DNA of 44,589 bases from an uncultured Alphaproteobacteria bacterium (GTDB lineage Bacteria; Pseudomonadota; Alphaproteobacteria; RF32; CAG-239). The stretch is from NCBI GenBank assembly GCA_944391425.1, contig CALXTO010000009.1, positions 1 through 44,589 of the forward strand, written 5' to 3'. Below, one piece after another: positions 8,221 to 15,899 of this stretch. Within the stretch, counting starts at the first letter, position 1. Each line of letters begins with the position of its first letter. The notes under the pieces are model-generated. The model ran no database searches. It was not told the origin of the DNA and worked only from the letters and a program-made list of their open reading frames with translations. Both the position numbers and the translations under genes were made by a program.

Positions 8221-9796
8221 TTTTTTTCCTTTTTTTGAGAATCATATCAAAAATTTCTCTCACGTTCAGCACTCCGCTAAGTTTAGCCGCTATTGCAAAA
8301 CTTGCAACACCTAAAATGCACAAAAGCATAAACAGTCCCAATTTGGGCAGTATGGAAAGGTGCAGCCAGTTGCCGAAACGAATGTTCAATATCCATTCGC
8401 CGGACAGAATAACTATGGCCATAAATAATGAACAAAGGATAATTTTAAAGGTCTTCAGCGCCAGACATTTGGGACAAAGCCAAAAGCCGCGCTTTTTGAG
8501 CCCTTTATGATACTGGTACAGCGAAACAAAGGCGGCAATCGTGGTGGCGGATGCAATACCGACGTGTCCGAAAGGCCGCATAAGGATTACGGCAAAACTT
8601 AAATTGGTCAACAAAACGATGATGCTGTATTTGACGGGTGTTTTGGTGTCGCCGCGGGCGAAAAAGTTTGGCGTCAGCGCCTTGACCAGAACATAGGCCG
8701 GCAGCCCGATGGCATAAGCAATAACCGCTTTGGCTGTCATTGCCGTTTCGTAACTTCCGAAACGGCCGTGCTGGAATAAAATGTTGATAATCGGTTCGGC
8801 CAGGACAATCATGGCAGCCGCCGCCGGAAAAGAAAGAAGCGCGCCATATTCAAAGGCTTTGTTTTGCGTTTCGCGGGCTTGATCATTGTCTCCGGCTTTA
8901 AGATGCCGGGACAGAATGGGCAAAACGGCAACGCTGATGGCAGCGCCGACAACGCCCAGCGGAAGCTGCTGCAGGCGGTTGGCGTAATAAAGCCAGGAGA
9001 TGGCGCCGGTTCCAACCATAGAAACCAAAATGGTGTCAACGACCATGTTGATTTGGTATACGCCGGCTCCCAAAACTCCGGGCGCAATACGTTTGAATAA
9101 AGTGCGAATGGCTTTGTCTTTGATGAGATTTATAATGTCGAACTGCGGTTTGAGAAAGACCAATTGCCGCCGTAAAAAGAAATTAAGCCAAAGGATTTCC
9201 ATAAAACCGGCAACGGTAACGCCCAAGGCAATGCCATGAGCGGGCGTTTCGCCGAAGGGCGCGAAGATAAAGGCAGATGCAATCATCATCAGGTTTAAAA
9301 TGACCGGGGCGGATGCCGGCGCGGCAAATTTGCCGAGGGAATTAAGAATGCCGGACTGAAAAGAAACAATGGAGATGAACAGCAAAAACGGAAACGTAAT
9401 CCGGGACAAAACGGCGGCCAGTTCAATTTTGCCGGAATCGTCAACAAATCCCGGGGCAAGAATTTCAACAACCCACGGCATCAGGAATTCCATCAGCAGA
9501 ACAAACAATCCCAGAAAGAAAGTCAGGACGGAGATTGCCCTGGCGGCAAAAAGGAGCGCGTCTTCCCGTTTTTCGGAAACCAGTTTTTGCGACAGCATGG
9601 GCACAAAAGCCGAAGTGAAGGCGCCTTCGGCAAACAGGCTGCGAAAGAGATTGGGCAGCTTGAATGCAACAAAAAACGCATCAGAAACCAAGCCGGCGCC
9701 CAGAAAATTGGCCAAGACCATGTCGCGGAAGAATCCGGTAATGCGGGAAAGAAGGGTGTAACCTCCGAAAGTGGCGATTGATTTGAATAAATTCAT
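8201..9796 (-). CDS. murJ: Lipid II flippase MurJ
   Basis: This 531-aa polytopic membrane protein moves lipid II across the inner membrane for peptidoglycan synthesis. It opens with the hallmark MurJ N-terminus (SIATFGGYTLLSRITGFFRD, then DAFFVAFKLPNLFRSLFAEG) and carries about 14 hydrophobic segments. PGVLGAGVYQIN and the GRFGSYETAMTA region match the MVF/MATE fold. It is the first gene of the minus-strand run to gloB. A good promoter (TTGATT-N16-TATAAT) lies about 40 nt upstream. Length is normal for the family. Confidence 0.95.
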   Translation of the reverse strand: MNLFKSIATFGGYTLLSRITGFFRDMVLANFLGAGLVSDAFFVAFKLPNLFRSLFAEGAFTSAFVPMLSQKLVSEKREDALLFAARAISVLTFFLGLFVLLMEFLMPWVVEILAPGFVDDSGKIELAAVLSRITFPFLLFISIVSFQSGILNSLGKFAAPASAPVILNLMMIASAFIFAPFGETPAHGIALGVTVAGFMEILWLNFFLRRQLVFLKPQFDIINLIKDKAIRTLFKRIAPGVLGAGVYQINMVVDTILVSMVGTGAISWLYYANRLQQLPLGVVGAAISVAVLPILSRHLKAGDNDQARETQNKAFEYGALLSFPAAAAMIVLAEPIINILFQHGRFGSYETAMTAKAVIAYAIGLPAYVLVKALTPNFFARGDTKTPVKYSIIVLLTNLSFAVILMRPFGHVGIASATTIAAFVSLYQYHKGLKKRGFWLCPKCLALKTFKIILCSLFMAIVILSGEWILNIRFGNWLHLSILPKLGLFMLLCILGVASFAIAAKLSGVLNVREIFDMILKKRKKNAQKQA

Positions 9797-9837
9797 TATG
9801 TTGGGCCTAAGTTAACTTATTAATTTGATTTTAAGAG

Positions 9838-9865
9838 ATTATAGATTATAAATGTTAATAATCAA
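9838..9865 (-). promoter_or_regulatory. Sigma70-type promoter for the murJ operon
   Basis: On the minus strand TTGATT (9865-9860) is followed by a 16-nt spacer and TATAAT (9843-9838), about 40 nt before the murJ ATG. A second TATAAT-like box overlaps just upstream. It is divergent from the promoter at 9922-9950. Confidence 0.6.
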
Positions 9866-9921
9866 ACAATAAAAAAGTGCTTTTTGCGTTTATTTTTGTT
9901 GCTTTTAAGCCATTTTTTGAG

Positions 9922-9950
9922 TTGACAAAAGAAAATTAAATTGCGATAAT
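9922..9950 (+). promoter_or_regulatory. Consensus-like sigma70 promoter for small gene
   Basis: TTGACA at 9922-9927, a 17-nt spacer and GATAAT at 9945-9950 give an almost perfect housekeeping promoter. It lies about 40 nt upstream of the ATG at 9990, which has a GGAG ribosome-binding element. Confidence 0.75.
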
Positions 9951-9989
9951 GGACAAAAGAACGAAAAATTTGTTTATGGAGAATAAAAA

Positions 9990-10238
9990 ATGAAAATAAT
10001 AACAAAGACAAAAGCCGGCGGATATAAAAGCATTGCTTCCGGGGTTTCAACAGATGGAAAAAGCACACTGAATTTGAGTGTCGGAAAATTGCGGGAAGAT
10101 TTTAACTCTTTCGGTGAAAACGGTCGTTTTCGGGAGGTACAGGGCAAAGCGGCGGAGGCGATTAGCGCCAATACCGATAAATTATTAAGCGGCGGAATGT
10201 TCAACCGTTTGAAAGGGCTTTTCGGCCGCTCCAAATAA
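9990..10238 (+). CDS. Small basic protein of unknown function
   Basis: This 82-aa protein starts KIITKTKAGGYKSIASGVST and ends GGMFNRLKGLFGRSK. I do not recognise a family. It is hydrophilic and basic, without a signal peptide or transmembrane segment. Its C-terminal 15 residues could form a short amphipathic basic helix that binds membrane or nucleic acid. A near-consensus promoter, a clear Shine-Dalgarno (TGGAGAA) and a strong terminator frame it as a self-contained, probably highly expressed monocistron, so the frame is unlikely to be spurious. It is convergent with flagellin 1. A flagellum-related role is possible only by proximity. Confidence 0.7.
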   Translation: MKIITKTKAGGYKSIASGVSTDGKSTLNLSVGKLREDFNSFGENGRFREVQGKAAEAISANTDKLLSGGMFNRLKGLFGRSK

Positions 10239-10268
10239 AATTTGCTTCTCCATAAATGTACAAGTTTT

Positions 10269-10295
10269 AACCTCCGGAAAATCCGGAGGTTTTTT
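10269..10295 (+). terminator. Rho-independent terminator
   Basis: The stem AACCTCCGG-AAAAT-CCGGAGGTT is followed by a T run, 30 nt after the small gene. It lies between convergent genes, but the T tract is strong only on the plus strand. Confidence 0.85.
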
Positions 10296-10314
10296 ATGGC
10301 GGGATACAATGTTA

Positions 10315-11970
10315 CTAGAACAGTCTCAGAATTGACTGGGCGGCTTGGGAGGCGAGCGAGAGGGAATTGGTCGCCAGCTGTTGGCGGGTTTGCAGAGCCA
10401 GCATATTGGCGCTCTCTTCGTTCATGTCCGCCAGGGTCAGTTTGTCCGCGCCTTCTTCCAGAACATTAATCAGGTTTTCGGTAAAGTCCTGGCGATTAAG
10501 AACAATATTGTAATAGCTGCCCAACTCTGCCGATATGGTGCGGATTTGGTTTAAGGCCGAAGATATTTCTTTTAAGGATTGGGCGATGTCTTCAATGGTA
10601 TTCCACTCGGTGGTCGTTAATCCCAGAGCGGCGGAGGAAGCGTCTTTGCCCTTGACGTCCAGCCAGGCGCTGCGGCTTTCGTTAAAAGTTACTTTCAAAT
10701 CCTGACTTTGCAGTAAATTAATGCCTTTGTAAGAACTGTCTTTGATTAAGGAATCGTATTGAGACAAAATATTTTGATATTGGGAAATTTCTTCTAATGC
10801 GTTAATGTCTGTTGGCGACGTAATAATGGCACTTTCTGCTAATGCTTTTTGAATTGCAGTTACAATTTGAACTCCGTTATAATTATCTATGTCCGTGATA
10901 TCTTCGCTGGATTTAATGTTAGTGGTATGGCAAGTATATACCTCGTTTCCATTATACGGATTGTCAGGATTGAAGTTGCCGACTGTATCTGTGGAGCTGA
11001 AACGTAAATCCTTAAGGTTGACGATTTTGGCGGATTTGCCGTCTTCCGAGACCCAGGTGACAATACCGACGGCAGTCTTGCTTTTGTCATAATCATCGGC
11101 CGAACCATAAGTCAAATCTGAATACATCACATCGCCTATTTTAGGAGCTGAAACAGTATCCTTTGGGTTGAATTTGTTTTCTAAATACTGGAAGCATCTC
11201 ACACAATTGGGGCCTTTTTTATCGTGACCATATCGATTTCCATTATTCATATTTGGTCCCCATGATATGGTATTATCATACTCAGAAGAAGACCAATAAT
11301 ATGTACCTAAAGCAGTGCAGTCAACCCCGGCATTACTTAAGGCTGTGATTGCATTATTTATCTTGCTTTTATTTTCACCATTAGCACCACTTGCACCAAT
11401 TCCATCGGTAATATTTGCAGCATCAATGCCGTACATTTCCATTAACTCACCAATAGCGGGAAGATACCATTGCCCTTGACCGAAGTTGGCATCATTTTTA
11501 GAGGTTCCCGGGGCATAAAACTGATTACATGCCGTCGCTGCCAAGGCATCGGCACCAATCTGATCCAGCATCGCCTGTGTGTTAGCGCGGCCGTCAAAAA
11601 GGCTGGTATTACGGATCGCAGCATCATCGCTGATGCCGCTCGGCTGCCGAATATAAATTCTTTCCGCACTTTCCAGCGCTTGAGTGGCAATGGCCGCAGC
11701 CTGTTCGAGAAAACCAGCTGCCGTTTCCAAGGATGTGGTCGCCGCCTTGATTGTCGATACCGCCTGTCCCATAGAGTCCAGCAAAGCGTCCAAATCATTA
11801 GCTCTGTTGGTAAGCGCTCGCGCCGTGTAATAAGATGAAGGGTTGTCAATTGCCGAATTGACTTTTTTACCGGTAGACAATCTGTTTTGGGTAGCATCAA
11901 CCTGCCTGCTGATGTTTTGCAGGCTCAGCAAATTGCTCCTCATGCTTGCGGTCAGGCTTACTTTATCCAT
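10315..11970 (-). CDS. Flagellin 1 with DUF1566/lectin-like central insert
   Basis: This 551-aa flagellin paralogue is a filament subunit exported by the flagellar type III system. Residues 1-110 form the N-terminal D0/D1 helices (SLTASMRSNLLSLQ, NRLSTGKKVNSAIDNPSSYY). Residues about 396-551 form the C-terminal D1/D0, ending in LASQAAQSILRLF. The middle has two modules. Residues 125-265 are DUF1566-like (GQGQWYLPAIGELMEMYG, then YYWSSSEY and VRCFQ). Residues 275-385 begin IGDVMYSDLTYGSADDYD. These replace the usual surface domains D2/D3. The frame is open to 12027, but ATG 11970 matches both paralogues. A conserved promoter cassette lies upstream. The copy shares a 73-nt identical block with flagellin 2 near its 3' end. 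Flagellin identity is sure; a ligand-binding role of the insert is inference. Confidence 0.9.
   Translation of the reverse strand: MDKVSLTASMRSNLLSLQNISRQVDATQNRLSTGKKVNSAIDNPSSYYTARALTNRANDLDALLDSMGQAVSTIKAATTSLETAAGFLEQAAAIATQALESAERIYIRQPSGISDDAAIRNTSLFDGRANTQAMLDQIGADALAATACNQFYAPGTSKNDANFGQGQWYLPAIGELMEMYGIDAANITDGIGASGANGENKSKINNAITALSNAGVDCTALGTYYWSSSEYDNTISWGPNMNNGNRYGHDKKGPNCVRCFQYLENKFNPKDTVSAPKIGDVMYSDLTYGSADDYDKSKTAVGIVTWVSEDGKSAKIVNLKDLRFSSTDTVGNFNPDNPYNGNEVYTCHTTNIKSSEDITDIDNYNGVQIVTAIQKALAESAIITSPTDINALEEISQYQNILSQYDSLIKDSSYKGINLLQSQDLKVTFNESRSAWLDVKGKDASSAALGLTTTEWNTIEDIAQSLKEISSALNQIRTISAELGSYYNIVLNRQDFTENLINVLEEGADKLTLADMNEESANMLALQTRQQLATNSLSLASQAAQSILRLF
11188..11301 (-). 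other. Hypervariable 38-codon patch of flagellin 1 (DGR-variable-region-like)
   Basis: Residues 224-261, from YYWSSSEY to VRCFQ, align without gaps to the equivalent patches in flagellins 2 and 3. The flanks are conserved in DNA (TGGTCTTCTTCTGAGTAT is identical in all three), but most central codons differ. Variable codons here include GAT, ACC, ATA, AAT, TAT, GGT, CAC, GGC, CCC and TGT. They mostly end in C or T, as expected where AAY codons are diversified at adenines. Confidence 0.6.
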
Positions 11971-11999
11971 GATTATCCCTTTTGTTAACTTTGTTTTAG

Positions 12000-12027
12000 A
12001 ATATATTATTTCCCCAACAAAGAACAA
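12000..12027 (-). promoter_or_regulatory. Promoter of flagellin 1
   Basis: On the minus strand TTGTTC (12027-12022), a 16-nt spacer and TATATT (12005-12000) precede the ATG by about 30 nt. The same boxes with the same spacing precede flagellins 2 and 3. This is a sigma70-like pattern; I do not see a typical sigma28 TAAA-N15-GCCGATAA site. Confidence 0.6.
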
Positions 12028-12041
12028 GAAAGAGCGAAAAC

Positions 12042-12082
12042 TTTTCCACAGAAAATCCCTGTAAATCGTTGATATACAATGG
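12042..12082 (-). promoter_or_regulatory. Conserved upstream element of the flagellin genes (copy 1)
   Basis: Reading on the minus strand, CCATTGTATATCAACGA, then TTTACAGGGATTTT and CTGTGGAAAA, lie just upstream of the -35 box. The same block is found upstream of flagellin 3, where 35 nt from TATATC are identical, and upstream of flagellin 2 with a few changes. Conservation of non-coding DNA suggests a regulator site or a recently copied cassette. Confidence 0.6.
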
Positions 12083-12091
12083 ATTGCAGGA

Positions 12092-12124
12092 AATAAACAA
12101 AACCCCGCTTATTTGAGCGGGGTT
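12092..12124 (-). terminator. Terminator of gapR
   Basis: The stem AACCCCGCT-(6-nt loop)-AGCGGGGTT is followed on the minus strand by TTGTTTATTT. It lies 35 nt downstream of the gapR stop. Confidence 0.75.
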
Positions 12125-12159
12125 GGGTAGAACTAATATTGTTGAAAAGTATCGTTGGC

Positions 12160-12417
12160 CTAAATATCCAGCGCTTTACGGTAGGTTTCCAACAAAAATT
12201 CCTGTTCGTCGCGGTCGGCGGCGTTCATTTTGCGCAGTTTAATGACGGCACGCATGATTTTGACGTCGAATCCGGCAGATTTGGCTTCGGCAAAAATGTC
12301 GCGAATATCAGAGGCGATGGCGGCTTTTTCTTCTTCGAGTCTTTCAATGCGTTCAATCAGGGAGCGCAGTCTGTCTACGGCAATTCCGCCGACTTCGGGG
12401 TTGTTCTCGTCACTCAT
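12160..12417 (-). CDS. gapR: GapR nucleoid-associated protein (UPF0335/DUF2312)
   Basis: This 85-aa protein matches GapR closely. The segments AVDRLRSLIERIERLEEEKA, AEAKSAGFDVKIMRAVIKLR and a short helical tail are all present. GapR binds overtwisted AT-rich DNA ahead of replication and transcription forks and stimulates type II topoisomerases in Caulobacter. The family is essentially alphaproteobacterial, which helps assign the organism. It has its own terminator and is divergent from pyk across about 160 nt. Confidence 0.93.
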   Translation of the reverse strand: MSDENNPEVGGIAVDRLRSLIERIERLEEEKAAIASDIRDIFAEAKSAGFDVKIMRAVIKLRKMNAADRDEQEFLLETYRKALDI

Positions 12418-12579
12418 TTTAATTCTCCTTGTTGGTAACTATATTGTAGACGAAGCTAGCAAAAATGAAACGTTTTGACAAGCAATAATTTCTGTGGATG
12501 AGAGCGCAAAAATAACAGCTTGTTAACTTATTATATTATATAGTGCAGGAAAAACGGTTTAACAGTAAGGATTACGCAA

Positions 12580-14004
12580 ATGCCTATTGATACTCATACC
12601 AAAATTCTGGCGACAATCGGACCGTCGTCCGCAACGCGCGAGCAGATTGAAAAGCTGATTGATGCCGGCGCCGACGCTTTTCGCATCAATTTTAGCCACG
12701 GTACGCACGAGGAACATAAGGCGAGGGTGAAAATTATCCGTCAGCTGGAAAAGGAAAAAGGCCGCTTTATTTCTATTTTGGCCGATTTGCAGGGACCTAA
12801 GCTGCGGGTGGGAACTTTCTGCGAGGACAAAGTCCTGCTCAGGGAAGGGCAGACCTTTACCTTGGATATGAACCCGGAACCGGGTGATGCGAACAGAGTA
12901 TGTTTGCCGCATAAGGAAATTTTTGAGGCGCTGAAGCCCGGTGACGACCTGTTGGTCAATGACGGCTACATCGTGTTGAATGTCAAGAGCTGTGATAAGA
13001 AGCATGCCGTAACAAAGGTCAAGGTCGGCGGTTATATTTCCAGCCATAAGGGAGTCAATCTGCCGAATACGCAGCTGCCGATTTCGGCAATTACCGAAAA
13101 AGACAAAGATGACCTGAAATTTGCCCTGAAACTCGGCGTTGACTGGATTGGGCTGTCTTTTGTGCAAAAAGCCGAGGATGTGCAACTGGCCAAAAAACTG
13201 ATTGACGGCAAAGCCTGGCTGATTTCCAAACTGGAAAAACCCAGCGCCATTGATGATTTGGACAACATTATCCAGTTGTCTGACGCCATTATGGTGGCGC
13301 GCGGAGATTTGGGGGTTGAATGTCCGATTCAGAATGTTCCCGTTTTGCAGAAAAAAATCGTCGCTGCCTGCCGCCGCTATGCGCGGCCGGTGATCATCGC
13401 CACCCAAATGCTGGAGTCGATGATCGGAAATCCGACCCCGACTCGTGCAGAAGTTTCGGATGTGGCGACAGCCGTTTATGACGGCGCCGACACGGTTATG
13501 CTTTCGGCGGAGACTGCTGCCGGAAAATATCCGGTCGAGGCCGTAAAGATGATGCATAAGATTGTTTCTCAGGTGGAAAGCGATCCGCTGTTTTTTGAAA
13601 TGATGAACAGTTCCCGCCGGCACCCCTGCAACGCGACGGAAGCCGACTCGATTACCTTTGCGGCCAGCGAGCTTTCTTGTATTTTGAAAAATGTTAAAGC
13701 GATTGTCAGTTATACCACTTCCGGACTGACGACTTTTTTGACCGCACGCGAACGTCCGTATCTACCGATTTTGGCGTTGACGCCGAGTATTGAAGTGGCA
13801 CGTCGTTTGGTTTTGGTATGGGGCGTTCGTCCGTTTATCAACAAAGAAAGCTTTAAGAGCTTTGACAAAGTTGAAGATTGTGCGGTGAAAGTTGCCAAAG
13901 ACGGTAAGTATGTCAAACCGGGCGACCATATTATCATTACGGCTGGTTTTCCCCTTAACGTGGCGGGGCGGACAAATATGCTGCATACGGTTTACATCCG
14001 GTAA
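12580..14004 (+). CDS. pyk: Pyruvate kinase
   Basis: This 474-aa enzyme converts phosphoenolpyruvate and ADP to pyruvate and ATP, the last step of glycolysis. The N-terminus TKILATIGPSS, the substrate-loop motif AFRINFSHGT and LADLQGPKLRVG are diagnostic. The active-site signature appears as IDDLDNIIQLSDAIMVARGD and LGVECP, followed by IIATQMLESMIGNPTPTRAE. A C-terminal domain from about 355 onwards completes the normal length. An AAGGA ribosome site lies 8 nt before the ATG. A weak hairpin (14039-14067) follows, but I would not call it a terminator with confidence. Confidence 0.96.
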   Translation: MPIDTHTKILATIGPSSATREQIEKLIDAGADAFRINFSHGTHEEHKARVKIIRQLEKEKGRFISILADLQGPKLRVGTFCEDKVLLREGQTFTLDMNPEPGDANRVCLPHKEIFEALKPGDDLLVNDGYIVLNVKSCDKKHAVTKVKVGGYISSHKGVNLPNTQLPISAITEKDKDDLKFALKLGVDWIGLSFVQKAEDVQLAKKLIDGKAWLISKLEKPSAIDDLDNIIQLSDAIMVARGDLGVECPIQNVPVLQKKIVAACRRYARPVIIATQMLESMIGNPTPTRAEVSDVATAVYDGADTVMLSAETAAGKYPVEAVKMMHKIVSQVESDPLFFEMMNSSRRHPCNATEADSITFAASELSCILKNVKAIVSYTTSGLTTFLTARERPYLPILALTPSIEVARRLVLVWGVRPFINKESFKSFDKVEDCAVKVAKDGKYVKPGDHIIITAGFPLNVAGRTNMLHTVYIR

Positions 14005-14142
14005 AAAAGGCTGTTCTGAGGCCGCCTAATATATAAACTGCAGGTAAGCCGCTGAGGTTTGCCTGCACCAAAATTTTCTCCGCCGCATTGAAATTGTGTC
14101 GGGCGATTTTTCAAAAAAAAGAACCGCAAATGGTCAAAGCAA

Positions 14143-14176
14143 TAAAAAAACCTGCTTAAATCCAGCAGGTTTTTTA
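14143..14176 (-). terminator. Terminator of rpmJ (bidirectional form)
   Basis: The stem AAAAAACCTGCT-TAAATCC-AGCAGGTTTTTT has A/T tracts on both sides. On the minus strand it lies 24 nt after the rpmJ stop and ends in a T7 run. It may also stop read-through from pyk. Confidence 0.8.
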
Positions 14177-14199
14177 AAATTCAGCAGATGTCCTCAAAA

Positions 14200-14325
14200 T
14201 TAACCCTGACGAGCTTTTAACTTGGGATTCTTTTTATTGATGACATAAACGCGACCTTTGCGGCGGACGATTTTGCAGTCCTTGTCGCGATTTTTCTTGC
14301 TTTTCAATGAGCTGTAAATTTTCAT
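14200..14325 (-). CDS. rpmJ: 50S ribosomal protein L36
   Basis: This 41-aa frame reads [18 protein letters not shown] and ends [15 protein letters not shown], a clear L36. Only one cysteine is present, so this is the zinc-independent (C-minus, YkgO-like) form that is usual in Alphaproteobacteria. It is a large-subunit ribosomal protein near the peptidyl transferase region. A terminator follows directly. The gene stands alone, away from the spc operon, as expected for this form. Confidence 0.95.
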   Translation of the reverse strand: MKIYSSLKSKKNRDKDCKIVRRKGRVYVINKKNPKLKARQG

Positions 14326-14479
14326 TTTTTTATCCTTATTGTCGAAAGTTATCCGCAACTTATGCTAAAACTGCGGCTTTGTCAACTTAATTTTTAGATT
14401 CTTGGTAAAAAAGTAAGATAGATTTTGCATTTGTCGGGATTTTTTGTATAATTGCCCTGACAAAAGCAAAGGAAATTTC

Positions 14480-15070
14480 ATGAAAAAGATATTTGCCGGG
14501 TTGATTCTTTTATTATGCGTATTGTATGGCGCCGTTTCTGCCCATGCCCAAATGCCTTATATTGAGGAGGTGCGGGCTCTGGGGGCAATTTCCGGCCAGG
14601 GGCTGGCTTGCGGCGCTTCCAAATATGATACGTTTGAATTGCTGGCGCGGGCAATTTTGTTGACCAAATCGCCTTCGGACAAATTGCAGCGTGACGCAAT
14701 TTATGCCTATTCGGAAGAAAAGGCCAATGCCTATATGTCTAAGGAGATGGATGGTTTTTTTGAATGTCAGCAGATAAACCGTCGGTTTGACAATCAGGAG
14801 ATTTTTAAAGCGGTTTTGTACGCCGATGGTACAATTAAAATGCCTGACGGGCAGATTCTGACCCCGCGTAAACCTTATGACGCGTCCATGATTTACAAAA
14901 AGAATCCTAAAGTAAGGGAAGAAGCTAAGGCTATTTATAACGGTTCGGAAGCGACAATTGTCAAAGTTGACGTTCAGGATTCAACTTTGCAGGATGTTCG
15001 GGAAAACCGGGCGCCGGCAGCTGTATCGCAGCAGGCTCCGGCCATCAGGCATATCAGCCGCGGTAAATAA
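14480..15070 (+). CDS. Exported protein of unknown function
   Basis: This 196-aa protein has a signal peptide (KKIFAGLILLLCVLYGAVSA, cut after HA). The frame is open from 14444, but the ATG at 14480 follows an AAAGGAAA ribosome site and begins the signal sequence. The mature part, starting QMPYIEEVRALGAISGQGLA, has two cysteines (LACGAS and FFECQQ) that could form a disulfide, then a polar tail. I do not recognise the family. It meets the convergent gene at 15071 with no gap between the stop codons. Confidence 0.75.
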   Translation: MKKIFAGLILLLCVLYGAVSAHAQMPYIEEVRALGAISGQGLACGASKYDTFELLARAILLTKSPSDKLQRDAIYAYSEEKANAYMSKEMDGFFECQQINRRFDNQEIFKAVLYADGTIKMPDGQILTPRKPYDASMIYKKNPKVREEAKAIYNGSEATIVKVDVQDSTLQDVRENRAPAAVSQQAPAIRHISRGK

Positions 15071-15781
15071 TCAGGCGCGCTGCTGCACTTCCACGGGTCT
15101 GCAATAGTGGGCGGGCGAATATTTTTGCCGGACTTTGCCGAGGATTTTTTGATAGGTTTGTTCGCTGGGGCACCAGTTATCAATCAAAGGATAGTGGCGG
15201 GTTTTGCCTTGCAGGTTGATAAATTTTTCACCGTGTTTGCCGGTGATTTTTTCAATTTCTTCAGACATTTCCGCTTTTCGGCGGTTGAGGCACTCATTGG
15301 CGGCCGGGTCGCGGGCGGCGACGAAAGCGGCGATGTCTTCGGGCGGAAAGCCGGAACAGACACCCGAAATCAGAGCTACGTAACTGCGGATTTCTTCAGT
15401 ATTATAGGGTTTGATATTTTTGAGTTCGGGATTGCACTCCTGAAGTTCCACGTAGCATGTTTTGATTTCTTTGAGAAAGTCGTCATAAATATCAAACAAG
15501 TAGTCAACAGCCCTGTTCAGTGCCGGGTAGTAACCCCGTTCGATCATTTCAAAAACCCGCATCGGTTTTATACCGGCTTCGTATTCTTCCGGAGTCATGC
15601 TGCCGGGAATATTATAGGCATGATAAATTCCACTGATGCCGACGGCGTTTTCAAAGCGCCTGACCGGCGAATAATTCGGATAGTCTACTTTTTGGTAGAG
15701 TTCGTCCATGTCACCGCGATATTTTTCGGGGACGGTTCGGTAAAGTTTTTGTTTGAGCAGGAGGCTTTTGGCTTTGTCCAT
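15071..15781 (-). CDS. Unknown 236-aa protein
   Basis: I do not recognise this protein. It is soluble with no signal peptide, mostly helical, and rich in Tyr, Pro and Cys: CYVELQEC, GVCSGFPPED, WCPSEQTYQ and YCRPVE near the end. It begins DKAKSLLLKQKLYRTVPEKY. Codon use looks like that of the neighbours and the frame is long and clean, so it is probably real. It is transcribed towards the exported protein gene and divergently from ettA (about 118 nt). Confidence 0.65.
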   Translation of the reverse strand: MDKAKSLLLKQKLYRTVPEKYRGDMDELYQKVDYPNYSPVRRFENAVGISGIYHAYNIPGSMTPEEYEAGIKPMRVFEMIERGYYPALNRAVDYLFDIYDDFLKEIKTCYVELQECNPELKNIKPYNTEEIRSYVALISGVCSGFPPEDIAAFVAARDPAANECLNRRKAEMSEEIEKITGKHGEKFINLQGKTRHYPLIDNWCPSEQTYQKILGKVRQKYSPAHYCRPVEVQQRA

Positions 15782-15832
15782 GACTGAATCCTTGTTTTAC
15801 ATATAATTCAGGATAGCAAGAAATTAAAAAGA

Positions 15833-15861
15833 TTGCAAGTTGACAATCTTACCGTTATACT
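15833..15861 (+). promoter_or_regulatory. Promoter of ettA
   Basis: TTGCAA (15833-15838), a 17-nt spacer and TATACT (15856-15861) lie about 38 nt before the ettA ATG. The ATG has an AAGGAG ribosome site. Confidence 0.6.
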
Positions 15862-15899
15862 CGGGGCGAATTGCTAAGATATAAGGAGATTAAAATAAA

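Noticed and set aside
12559..13623. 354-aa open frame opposite pyk
   Set aside because: It is fully antisense to a clear pyruvate kinase and has no recognisable motifs; a shadow frame.
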